Source: Hymenopellis radicata
Lineage: Eukaryota > Basidiomycota > Agaricomycetes > Agaricales > Physalacriaceae
Direction: 5' to 3'
Length of the DNA stretch: 37,135 bases
Assembly (NCBI GenBank): GCA_015501595.1
Contig: JADNRX010000508.1
Span: 1 to 37,135, forward strand
Part shown: positions 12,489 through 20,939 of the stretch, piece after piece
Numbering within the stretch: position 1 is the first letter of the stretch
Layout of the letters: each line of letters opens with the position of its first letter
Notes under the pieces: model-generated
Told to the model about the DNA's origin: nothing
Database searches by the model: none
Seen by the model: only the letters and a program-made list of their open reading frames with translations
Translations under genes and position numbers: made by a program

Positions 12489-12828
12489 GAGGAAATAGCT
12501 GAGGAAATCGTTCGAGGAAATCCGATTTCCTCGGTGTGTTCCTCGGCCGAGGAAATCCGATTTCCTCGAATGGGGAAGATACTGAGGAAATCAAATTTCC
12601 TCGGCAGTTTCCTCAGTGCGTTCCTCGGGCTGAGGTAATCCGATTTCCTCAGTTGATTTCCTCAGCTGAGGAAATTGATTTCCTCAGTATGTTTCCTCGT
12701 GGCTTCCTCGTTGATTTCCTCGGTTGAGGAAGTCAGATTTCCTCAACCGAGGAAATCAACGAGGAAGCCAGATTTCCTCGTCGCTTTCCTCAGTGAGGAA
12801 ATCGATTTCCTCGACATAATTTCCTCGG
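12489..12828. repeat. Array of GAGGAAATC hairpin palindromes
   Basis: About 11 copies of GAGGAAAT-like and about 14 copies of ATTTCCTC-like octamers alternate in roughly 340 bp. Several pair into near-perfect hairpins. At 12513-12533 and 12548-12568, arms CGAGGAAATC and GATTTCCTCG are separated by a single C. At 12666-12687, arms CTGAGGAAAT and ATTTCCTCAG flank TG. GAGGAAATCGATTTCCTC near 12795-12812 is a perfect palindrome. Spacing is irregular (about 10-45 bp), unlike a CRISPR or ordinary minisatellite. Function unknown. Confidence 0.85.
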
Positions 12829-12862
12829 CGCGTCACGCTCACGTGACACCGTTCATCGCCAG

Positions 12863-13005
12863 CCTCACCCAGTGTATGCCCATTCTCGCCCAGTGTATTC
12901 CCCATCCTCGCCCGATGTATGCCCCATCCTCGCCCAATGTCTGCCTCGTCCTCGCCTGATATAATCCCTATCCCTACCCGACGAATCCCTATCCTTTCCC
13001 GCGCA
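12863..13005. repeat. 22-bp minisatellite
   Basis: A CTCGCCCARTGTATGCCCCA-type unit starts at about 12863, 12884, 12906, 12929 and 12951 (period 21-23 bp). It then degrades into CCCTATCC-like pieces to about 13005. The period is not a multiple of three, so it is not a protein repeat. It directly follows the hairpin array. Confidence 0.75.
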
Positions 13006-13354
13006 TGGTCCATCATTATCCAATGCGCGCCCAACTCCCGTCCATTGCACAATCAACCTTACCGAGCAGCAATGAAAGTAGACCATGAAGACCAGGAGGT
13101 GGAGTCAAGCCACTCGGGTGTGTGATGGTCGTCGAAGAGAGGCGGAACGGCAGCGTAGGCGATGCTTTTTTGTTGATGTAATGCCGGGGATTTGAAGAGA
13201 ACGACATCGACGACAAGTTGAATTCTGGTGCAGAGACGTCCGTTTGAACGGACCGCGTTTACATGCTCCGCCCACAGGTGACAAGATATCATTGACCATG
13301 TCTAGTAATTATTGTCTACTGAGAGTACTACTGTAGGTACTGCGGCGCCAAGGA

Positions 13355-13485
13355 GCGTTCGAACAGGTTCGACTTCCCTGCGCGTTCAAACTCGGCTGGG
13401 AGGTCGAACTACGGGACCCGTTTGAACTCGAGGACCTGTTTGAACGCTAGAACCCGTTCAAACTCGAAGACCTGTTCGAACACCG
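13355..13485. repeat. Array of GTTCGAAC-like palindromes
   Basis: About eight variants of GTTYRAAC (GTTCGAAC, GTTCAAAC, GTTTGAAC, GGTCGAAC) occur at roughly 9-20 bp spacing from 13357 to 13480. Several are flanked by CAGG or CCTG, as in CCTGTTCGAAC. The core resembles a tRNA B box (GTTCGAAC) but there is no matching A box spacing, so I do not call tRNA. This is a second palindromic array only about 530 bp from the first. Confidence 0.7.
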
Positions 13486-13587
13486 GAACACTTGAGCCAC
13501 TATGGGAGGACAACGATGTACCCTGGAGCAGTGGCTTGGGAGTGTTAGGATCCACTCCTCCTTCCTGTGAGTCAGGTCTTCCTCCTT

Positions 13588-13783
13588 GTTGCTAGTTCAT
13601 CCCATCCCGTCGTCGTCGTCCTTTTGACGCGTGTTGTCGCTGCATGGGGAGGCCGACTGGATACCCATAGCGATGTCGATGGTGAAGTCGGGCCCTACCG
13701 CTCGTCGCTGGTTCATCCCATCTCGTCGTCGCGTTCAGACAGTTTTGACGCGTGGTCGCTGCATGAGGAGGCCTACCGGTTAG
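13588..13783. repeat. Direct duplication of about 70 bp
   Basis: A segment containing GTTCATCCCATCYCGTCGTC, TTTTGACGCGTG and GTCGCTGCATGRGGAGGCC occurs at about 13588-13660 and again at about 13708-13780, so the offset is about 120 bp. The copies differ by substitutions and small gaps. No gene is evident. Confidence 0.65.
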
Positions 13784-13862
13784 TTAAATAATCTAATAAA
13801 TACGAAAATGGAGCGCACTATCATCAGTATCTAATCTTCTCTCAATGTAATCTTTATGTTGT

Positions 13863-14497
13863 TTGCGAAAATATTTGAGTCGAACATCCCGTCGCGGTAA
13901 ACGCGTCGAAAGACGCGTATTTGAACGCGAATCCTCATTAAGCTTCGCCTTCGATGGCAAATCTGCCGGCGGATGGCAGACCCTAACTCTGCCTACGTTA
14001 GGCGCCGCCACCTTGCTACCTCCAAATGTCGTTCTTCGCGGCCCGTTCTTTTTGGAGGCGAAAGTTCATGGATACGGCAAGTAATTACATGTCGTCAACG
14101 TCTAATACAACTTTCTTCGCAGGTAGATCCCCTCGATATTTACGATCGGCTTCAAGGCATCGGCGAAAACAAGGTCGTCCATCGCGGTGTGCGCACCTTG
14201 GACCATATTCAGTACGGCTCCCTCTTCCCCGCCCTTCGACGACTGACTGACCTGTATTTAGAGTGCAGAGACCAGTTTGGTCTATCCGCCGTCATATTGT
14301 TCGCCGCTTTCCATTCCCAAACCATACTTCTCTTGCACACTCGGGCGACGCAACTGCTTGCCTTTTTTGTCGTGCCAACGCCGCCACGCCATTCGTCGTC
14401 GAGACGCAATGTGTCCTCGAACCCGTCGTTCATCGCGCTGTCATCATTAACAAGGTAAGTTTCTAATTTTCATTGCGAACTTCACTCACCTGTTTAG
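13863..14497 (+). pseudogene. Spliced coding fragment of unknown family
   Basis: An exon reading VVLRGPFFLEAKVHGYG ends at a GTAATT donor (14081). A 42-nt intron ends TTCGCAG (14122), and the next exon reads VDPLDIYDRLQGIGENKVVH then RGVRTLDHIQYGSLF. A later frame gives ETQCVLEPVVHRAVIINK up to a GTAAGT donor (14455), with an acceptor at 14497. The segments need one or two frame adjustments to join. The FFLEAKVHG peptide is echoed near 24776 and 25054. I do not recognise the domain. Introns and codon-like texture argue for a real ancestral gene. Confidence 0.45.
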
Positions 14498-14499
14498 AT

Positions 14500-15050
14500 G
14501 TAATACTATCCCGCTCATTTTGCCAATCTGTAATCCCCACTCACTACTATATTGTGTATACTACTACTGATCTTTGTACGATACCTATCGCCACGTTGGG
14601 CTCTGTACGCTATACCATTTGGCTGAACCTAAACCCCATGTCTGCGAAATGCTGTCAATCTCGTCATCGCTTCGCCGATGATCTGTATCGCTGTCCTCCT
14701 CCATCAAGCAGAGCGCCGTCGAGTCATGCTTGCTGATTGTGTGCGAGTATATGTCCAATATCGCTGCGCTTCCCATTCCGCGTATCCTTGTACGTCGGGA
14801 AAACAGCGAGAATATCCCGCAATGGATCATCTCGCCCGCCGCCTCTTCCTGGTCCACTGTTTTCGCGAACACCTTCGATGTCCCCTCTTCATCATCAAAC
14901 AATGCCATGCGTGTCTCATTGGGACCTTGTGCTGGTTCTACCTACCTACCTACCGATGAAATATCATATCACAGCGTATGTATCTACATTCGGCGAGATG
15001 TGAGCTATTACATATAAAGTACAGGTTCGGAGAGTTCAGTCTGGTCAGAG
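14500..15050. other. No gene seen; short TACC repeat
   Basis: No family motif or exon chain could be supported on either strand. A (CTAC)n-like microsatellite (CTACCTACCTACCTACC) lies near 14939-14955. Confidence 0.5.
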
Positions 15051-15052
15051 CA

Positions 15053-15701
15053 CTAGTCTTGGCGTACATCGAGGATGATCTGGTTCAAGACCGACACCCT
15101 CCTCCCGTCTGTCAACTGATCAGAACGCCGTTTAAACAATAGCAGATATGAAACACGCACCGAAAAATCCGTGGATGCCGTGAGGCAAGTGCGGCGGCGT
15201 CAGGGACTTGTCCTCCTCAATGCTGGGATATGTTCATTTCAGACGGAGACTCCGCGGAGGACGAGTTGGGACGTACACGAGATTTAGCGACGAGGTGATC
15301 TGTTTCGCGACAGGCTCATCCTGGATGACGATGTTCTCCCCAATGACAGCGGTGTAGAAAAGGCCCACGAGGCCTGCCTGTGAGCCGAGATTTCATCTGA
15401 ATCTATAGTGAATGGTTGAACGAAATGATGCTGCCCCTACCTGGATGGAGTTGCTCTCCGAAGGAACCTCGACGGCGCCGCTGAACTGGACGGTTGCGCC
15501 AGCCTCGTCGAACCCCTCGCCCTTGAGCTGCTTCTGGTGTCGTCGCGAGAGACGTCCTCCCCTTCACGGTGATGGTCGCGTGCTTGGACAAGACGGCATC
15601 GAACGCGGAGTCGAACGCGGTCTTGGTGGTGGCCTTGATGATTGAGCACAGTGCTGCTCTGGCCAGGTCTTAAGCGGGGGAAGGACGATGCTGGTGGACA
15701 T
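15053..15701 (-). CDS. Four-exon small protein, perhaps NTF2/SnoaL-like
   Basis: Exons at 15441-15701, 15277-15377, 15161-15222 and 15053-15108 are joined by introns of 63, 54 and 52 nt with GTAGGG, GTACGT and GTGCGT donors. They join in phase and end INGFF-like as HGIHGFF|DGRRVSVLNQIILDVRQD before TAG. Exon 1 starts MSTSIVLPPLKTW and then encodes IIKATTKTAFDSAFDAVLSK, HATITVKG and LKGEGFDEAGATVQFSGAVE. The pattern of an N-terminal helix, then an F-x3-F segment, then strands with ATITV resembles NTF2/SnoaL-like folds, but this is inference. Exon 1 needs three single-base insertions to stay in frame (after TWPE, after TVKG, after SRDDT). The expected length would be about 160 residues. It is either a recent pseudogene or an intact gene with assembly deletions. 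Confidence 0.6.
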
Positions 15702-15729
15702 TGCGTTCTACAGTATCGCCTCGTCAGTA

Positions 15730-16680
15730 ATGAAAGGGTTAGCGTAGTAGGAAGGACTTCACCATTGAAAGAATATCAACATTACATGGCCGACGTCAAT
15801 TTTGAGAAAAGACTTACGGACGGCGCTTCGAATTAGCTGTACTACTAGTACTTATAGACGTCAGCCTACGCACAAGATCAACATTAATACGACATACCGA
15901 CAAGGCTTTGACAGCCGGAGAGACGAGGGTGTCCGTAAGCGGTCTCTAGACACGGTCTGCAATAACTGTGAGGCGGTTAGGGTGGAAGTGAGAAGATGTA
16001 CCTCGCAAATGGTATTTGAAAGCGACGTCGAAATCTATACCCAGGTAAGTAGGTGCCCATCAACAAGGCAGAACGAGGACCTACAAATTGCCAGCCCCAC
16101 TGCGACCCGATATCACCCTAAGGAGCAGCGTCCAGTCGCCGTCGTCTTCTAGCGCATCGTGAGTCGCGTAAATGTGGAAGTACGGGGCACTGCAAGCGAG
16201 GAGGAAAACCTAGGACGGCCGTTGAGCATAGCGGTCAATGTTGAGACAATGACTCCCTACCAAGTATATGACCACCGTCGTAAGGAGGCCGTGTATGGCG
16301 TAGTCCAGCCGCCAACGTTGAAGGTGAAAGTCGGGGGCGACCAGAAGCCTGCAAATAGTGCTGGTTAGACACCGTGCCGACGAACATCAAGGAGAAGCAA
16401 CGTACCAGCGCCATGAGAGCCGACGTTGAAGGCGATATCTGTGAGCAAGAAAGAGTGAATATGGTGAGATGATGGTAGGCGGAAGGAAGCTGACCCGTGA
16501 CGATCAACAGGTTAAGCGCCGGTCACGTTTTTAGACGCGTCGGGATGGCGATGGCGAGAACGTCGGCGACGATGACAAGCGTATTTCTGGGACGATGCAG
16601 ACGTCTCCAGAAGGCTGAACAGAATGAGCAGAAGAAATGTGAGAGAATGAGAGATGAGGTTGATCAATTCTGCGGGAGAT
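15730..16680. other. No confident gene
   Basis: Short frames occur on both strands. On the minus strand a segment near 16400-16440 reads DIAFNVGSHGAG between an acceptor-like CACAG and a GTACGT donor, and a hydrophobic stretch near 16600-16680 reads LINLISHSLTFLLLILFSLL. These might be remnants of the C-terminal part of the UNC93-like gene just upstream on that strand, but the link is weak. Confidence 0.3.
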
Positions 16681-16689
16681 ATCAGAATT

Positions 16690-18098
16690 TCCGTCAAAAA
16701 TATACAACACCAGTCCTACCTCGAAGCGAATACGGATAACCTAAAGAACCGTTCTCATACCCGACGCGTAAGTCATGGAAAGCGCCGACAAGGCGCAGGA
16801 CCAAGTCCGGATCGAGTTCAGGCGCGAGCTGCTCCAATAGGTTGCGTTCAGACACTTGATCAGGATTAGGAACCGAATACGCACTGAAGTTCTCGCCCAG
16901 CACCTGGAGGAAATGATTTGCCAGGAACGCTAAGAAGACATATTCACTTGCATGATGATGTACAGCGCCCAGCCTCGCCCGAATCCGCCGTCAACCCAGT
17001 CGAAGCTTGGCGGGTTTCTTGTGTACCCGACCTGCACAACCGTGGCCCAGATCCAGCTTACGCCCCCTAGCGTCATCATGAAAATGTACGAGTACCGTGC
17101 ACGCTCGTTGATGGCGAATCGTCTCCAATTCAGGAAGCTCTGAGACAACGCGACGGCTTGCGGAATAACATACTCCAAAGAAGAAATTGGCGGTGATTTG
17201 CGAGAATGCAGAAACCAACGATGCTAGAGCACGAGATCGAACGCTACGGACGTCCATAAATGGAAATCCAAGAACAACACGAGTAGTATGCGCCTGAAGT
17301 ACAGCGATAGATATGAGCCAGCCCAGGACTACATGCAACATTAGCAAAGTTTTACATCCAAGTCGGAGACATACCAATAAGAATATCCCATAGAAGAAGA
17401 GTGGTAAACTAGAAAGCAATTAGGAAGGCCGAAGCGCGACGCGAATCAACTGACACGAGTAGGACCTACACGATAATAAGGTCAGCCAGTGCAGCACGAA
17501 GAAGGAGGGAACTTACCCTTCGCGTTATGGATAACTTGAGACTTGAGAAGGGCGATCAACTCTTCCTTGTTCCCTAGCTTCTTCTGAAGGACGACTTTCG
17601 TCCCATCGCTTTGCTGAATCTTATCCGGTGGGCTCAAGACAAGAGCAATGGCAGGTCCAGGACATTCTATCGACGATCATATCAGCATCAGTGATACCGA
17701 CGGCCAACAAGACTCGTACCAAGTGCCACGAAGACTATGTACGTCTGTGCTGAACGTCAGTACACCACTCCGGCATCGGATTATGAGAGTCGTTCACCTT
17801 CCAGTTTAGTTTTCCCGTTGTCTTACCTGAGTAGTCTGAATAGACCAATGGCATTCCCGGCCATGACCAGATACGGCGTCTGAGCTCCTCCCGCTGAAAA
17901 TGCACGCGATATATCACCATGTAACGCAACTGGGCGCACCTCCGGTCGATGCCAAGGCATTGTAGAGTCCTGGCGCGACAAAGCCGCGATACCGACGATA
18001 GTCAAGTTGAAGAACGTGGTCTTATACTGGAACAAGGCAAGATTAGCGTCAAGTAAACCGACGAGCAGGACGCGTACCCAGATCCGCTTATTTTCCAT
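16690..18098 (-). pseudogene. UNC93-like major facilitator transporter, internally deleted
   Basis: A spliced minus-strand chain matches fungal UNC93-like membrane proteins in order. Exon 1 (18078-18098, MENKRIW) and a 51-nt intron lead to YKTTFFNLTIVGI and FVAPGLYNALAST. A 46-nt intron then leads to GAGGAQTPYLVMAGNA (17827-17893). Later come TYIVFVALG (17720-17744) and GPAIALVLSPPDKIQQSDGT with VVLQKKLGNKEELIALLK (17517-17666). Then follow LPLFFYGIF, SVRSRALASLVSAFSQITA, SFLNWRRFAINERARY, MMTLGGVSWIWATVVQ and PPSFDWVDGGFGRGWALY. The TM1-to-TM5 part, over 100 residues, is missing between AGNA and TYIVF, and one base is missing before FVAPG. Family members are multi-pass membrane proteins, with poorly defined transport roles in fungi. 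The internal deletion makes a working transporter unlikely. Confidence 0.78.
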
Positions 18099-18534
18099 GG
18101 AGGGCAGAGGGAAGAGAGACGACCAAGAGACTTGTCCATGTTCCTTTTTAAATTCGTTCGGCCGTGCGAGCTCAAAAAACCAGTAGAGAATGGCTGCATC
18201 GTGTTGCGATGCTATGATCGACGTCGATATCCAGCGTAAGTCGCATTTCCAAGGTAAGATGACCGGTGGTTCCTAGCAGAAATCAGTTTGCAATTTGAAG
18301 AAGGTGATAGTTCAAGATGAACCTTTACTGTCACGTGTGATCGACGTGCCCTTCATTTCCTGACACCTTCTTCTCTCCCGGTCTCTCCACGCCCTGGTTC
18401 GACCCTCGAGGGCATTTCGAATTGCTGGTTGTCTGGAGACCCGTTTTATCCCCAACCGTTCTGTCTGCCCTGGACCGAGTGAACATTCTTGAATCTGAGA
18501 CCTACCTTCGGAGAAGAGTCTCTTTTTATCACTA

Positions 18535-18862
18535 CCGAAATACAAGAAAAAATCTAATGAAACGGGATATAATTAAGCGCCACACATACGTATCCTGCAC
18601 GTCTACAACAAATCGTCCGCTGTCGAAGTCCATGAAGATTACATCTACTAAGGTCGAATGAGCTTCCTCGTACATCTTCAAAGGAAGATGGCTTACCTCC
18701 GCATCCTTAGCCACGCTCGTAAATTGAACGTCAGGTTCCTAATGCAGACGCGCATCAGGAGGCGACGACGGCATATGTTTACCACTTACCTCAACTCGAA
18801 TGACATGCGTTTCTCGAGGTGAAGAGACCAACGTGTGCGGTCTCGCCCGAGCACAGCGGCTG
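18535..18862 (-). CDS. Two exons of an unrecognised gene
   Basis: On the minus strand an exon reading ARPHTLVSSPRETHVIRVE ends at a GTAAGT donor (18789). A 51-nt intron ending TGCATTAG (18739) leads in phase to EPDVQFTSVAKDAEVSHLPL, then YEEAHSTLVDVIFMDFDSG and RFVVDVQDTYVWRLIISRFI, stopping near 18532. The clean intron and phase support a genuine gene. Upstream exons may lie above 18862 (a CCTGCAG acceptor is seen near 18855). No family is recognised. It is transcribed toward the UNC93-like remnant. Confidence 0.45.
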
Positions 18863-19216
18863 CAGGCCGCCGCGAGCGCCGTACCAGAGGTAAGTAAACG
18901 TCACAGAAATTCAGATCGGCGAGTGTAAAAGTGAAGGAAGGAGAGCGAATGTGGCGAAGGGAGGAATAATGAAAAAGTGTCCCAACATCGCCCTTCGTTG
19001 AAACAGCTCTCGGGCCACGTGCTCAATCCGAATCATACTGCACGGCCTCATCAGCGGTAATCCATTCAAAGATTGGGTACTCACCATGCGCGGGCGTATG
19101 TTTCATAGTGACAAGCCCCCACTAACGAGTTTACTTCGCCCCCAACACAGGTTTCCGAAAGTACGACTATTTCATTGGCACAAAGTACAAGTGACAACAT
19201 TTTCACTATCATTACC

Positions 19217-19690
19217 CTACGACTTGTTCATAGCATCTGGTATGACTAGAACCATCCAACGTCGCAGCTCCTCGATGACCTGCTCGACAACACGATTCTG
19301 GATGGGATTTTCCACAAAGGAATCCTGGCAGACGGGGCATTCAATGGGTAATGCCTGAGAGAGAGGTTTCTTGTGCTCGAGGTCGATCCAGCAGGCCTTG
19401 CACAATGCGTGTACACAACACCACCTGGAAGAAGCATTTGAGCGAGGGAGAGTGCGAAAGAAGGGACTACAGCGCACGTTTCTGGGCTCAAAAGTGTATC
19501 TTGGCAACACGGGCACTCCAAGGCCTTCTCGACGCGCGCAAGGCGCGGTGTAGCTCGAGGAAGGCGATTTTCCAGATCCTGAAGTCGGATCTAAGCTAAA
19601 TATCAGTGTAATGAAAGAAACGGACAAGAAGGAAAACCTGCCTCCCGTTCCGCCGCACGGACAACATCCGGGAGCTGTATGAAAGAATGG
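19217..19690 (-). CDS. RING-finger protein 1 (C3HC4 type)
   Basis: Exon 1 reads LQDLENRLPRATPRLARVEK then ALECPCCQDTLLSPE and meets a GTGCGC donor (19477). A 53-nt intron ending CTTCCAG (19425) restores frame into TWCCVHALCKACWIDL and IECPVCQDSFVENPIQN, with a stop near 19217. The cysteines and histidine fit C-x2-C, C-x-H-x2-C-x2-C and C-x2-C of a RING domain, which in known members binds E2 enzymes for ubiquitin transfer. A helical segment precedes the RING. An upstream exon reading LPDVVRAAEREA (about 19640-19680) probably belongs to it. It lies next to repeat R1, and related RING pieces occur at about 23.1 and 29.0 kb. Confidence 0.65.
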   Translation of the reverse strand, partial: PFFHTAPGCCPCGGTGGRFSFLSVSFITLIFSLDPTSGSGKSPSSSYTAPCARREGLGVPVLPRYTFEPRNVRCSPFFRTLPRSNASSRWCCVHALCKACWIDLEHKKPLSQALPIECPVCQDSFVENPIQNRVVEQVIEELRRWMVLVIPDAMNKS

Positions 19691-20236
19691 TATGTCAGAA
19701 GGTAGAGTAAAGGATGGAAGCAGACGGAGCGGTGACGCAGAGAGTTTGTCTTTCGGGGAGAACGTCGGGGCGTTGGGCGATGAAAGGCGGAAGATGGGGT
19801 GATGATGGGTCTATGAAAGAGTATACGCGTCGGAGCATTGGCCTTAAAGGGTACAGACACGAGGCGAGTTCCTTTGTTGTCGAGGCTGAAAGACGAGAAT
19901 GACGCGAGTGATCGCCACTCAAGTCACCTACCGCGACCGTGCACATCCCAGTCATGTTCGTTGCTAACATCGACAGCGGGCTGAAAACTATAGTCACTGG
20001 CATTGCATGTAACCTTTGTTGCATGCACGTCGATAACATTATGAAAGCAGTCCTCGTACTTGCCGTATATACAGCGCGCCATCGCCGACGTGTTCTGTCA
20101 CCTACGATGCCCGACCAGCAAACCTATTGGAAGCAGAAAGGCAAGAGGGAAAACCGTGGGAGTCAAGTGCCTTCCCAATTAGTACCTATCCGAATCGGGC
20201 TGTCCGAGCTCCTCGGACCAACAGTCTTGGACCATT

Positions 20237-20254
20237 GTTACACCAATTGAACTA
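20237..20254 (-). promoter_or_regulatory. tRNA-like A box in R1 (minus strand)
   Basis: Read on the minus strand, TAGTTCAATTGGTGTAAC matches the tRNA D-arm/A box. In the inverted copy at 28025-28042 it is even closer to consensus (TAGCTCAATTGGTGCAGC). A weak B box-like GGTCCGAGGAG follows about 40 nt on. This suggests a tRNA-derived RNA polymerase III promoter as in SINEs. Confidence 0.45.
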
Positions 20255-20400
20255 TGATAAGCCAGGATCTCTGCAAACCGTCTAGAAAATACCTCGAGTC
20301 CTTGGCCTTCGTCTTGCGTTTATCATTGGATTTATTTAGTTTAGTAGAGGCTCTGAGGAACGGATGAACAAGCTACAGGATAATTGTAAAAGAAGCCTGC

Positions 20401-20464
20401 GTGGGTCAGTGGTAATTGTCCCTGACCCTATCCTATGATGAATGCCGAGCGGGCAGTTCGAACC
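20401..20464 (+). promoter_or_regulatory. tRNA-like A and B boxes in R1 (plus strand)
   Basis: GTGGGTCAGTGGTAA (A box-like) is followed about 45 nt later by GCAGTTCGAACC (20453-20464, B box). The inverted copy has TGGCTCAGTGGTAAC (27861-27876) and GGCAGTTCGAACCC (27821-27834), closer to consensus. The T stem does not pair well, so it is not called a tRNA gene. Confidence 0.5.
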
Positions 20465-20545
20465 TAGCGTCTGTTCCACTGCTAAAGTTTTTGAAGTTGA
20501 TTGAGCCTTCTCGAGACTCAGTTAAAAATTAAAATTAGTTTGCAC

Positions 20546-20877
20546 TAGGGTGGCGCAGTAAACCTCCCGGGGGTGTTAATAACGGTATCAATACCGACCC
20601 CCTGGGAGGCCCTAGTTTCGATACCGTTAGTAACGGTTTCGATACCGGCACGTGTTTTGGACACGTGATGTGGCGCAGCGGCTTGCCGCCCCCACCCCGC
20701 CCTTGTCCCGCCAATGTTAGCTTCTCTAGGCGCCAGCGCGCCGTCACGTGAAATGATCACGTGTCGGTATCGAAACCCTCCGATCCCTTGGCCAAGGTTT
20801 CAATACTGTATCAATACCGTTAAAAACCGCAGTAAACCCGAGGTGTATCAAAACCTAGGGTTTACTTCACCACCCTA
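20546..20877. mobile_element. hAT-type MITE, copy 1
   Basis: Terminal inverted repeats begin TAGGGTGGCGCAGTAAAC and end GTTTACTTCACCACCCTA. The element of 332 bp is flanked by a perfect 8-bp duplication GTTTGCAC (20538-20545 and 20878-20885). An 8-bp target duplication and TAGGG-type ends are typical of hAT transposons. There is no transposase. The interior holds repeated TAACGGTWTC/GATACCG motifs near both ends and several CACGTG sites, which may be transposase-binding and hairpin sequences. It is inserted within repeat R1. Confidence 0.9.
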
Positions 20878-20939
20878 GTTTGCACAATGCACTGTGCAGC
20901 ACTCCCGACTTCTCACTGTTCACGGACCGAACACTGCGC

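Larger units (their letters stand above)
19690..20935 (+). repeat. Dispersed repeat R1, copy 1, interrupted by a MITE
   Basis: The stretch 19738-20220 matches 36365-36845 at high identity by eye. The stretch 20085-20545 matches the reverse complement of 27765-28200, and 20290-20470 matches 31516-31690. After the MITE at 20546-20877, the R1 sequence appears to resume (GCAGCACTCCCGACTTCTC), as the other copy reads GCAGCACTCCC...GACTTCTC. It contains tRNA-like promoter boxes on both strands. It carries no coding capacity that is conserved between copies. Confidence 0.75.

Noticed and set aside
12489..13005. CRISPR-like array
   Set aside because: The spacing is irregular, repeat arms occur in both orientations, and the organism is a eukaryote. 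There are no cas genes.
13355..13485. Tandem tRNA-like B boxes
   Set aside because: GTTCGAAC cores recur without A boxes at tRNA spacing. The palindrome explains the match.
14939..14955. Telomere-like repeat
   Set aside because: The (CTAC)n run is only about four units and does not match the fungal TTAGGG repeat.
19250..19520. Frameshift inside RING gene 1
   Set aside because: The two halves are joined in phase by a 53-nt intron with proper GT and AG ends, so no frameshift is needed there.
19695..20039. Minus-strand frame shared by R1 copies (SGDHSRHSRLSASTTKELAS) as a gene
   Set aside because: The peptide is shared only because the repeats are recent. The frame is not maintained across the other copies and has no domain.
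20401..20475. Intact tRNA gene
   Set aside because: A and B boxes are present, but the T stem and acceptor stem do not pair. The sequence is part of a multi-copy repeat.
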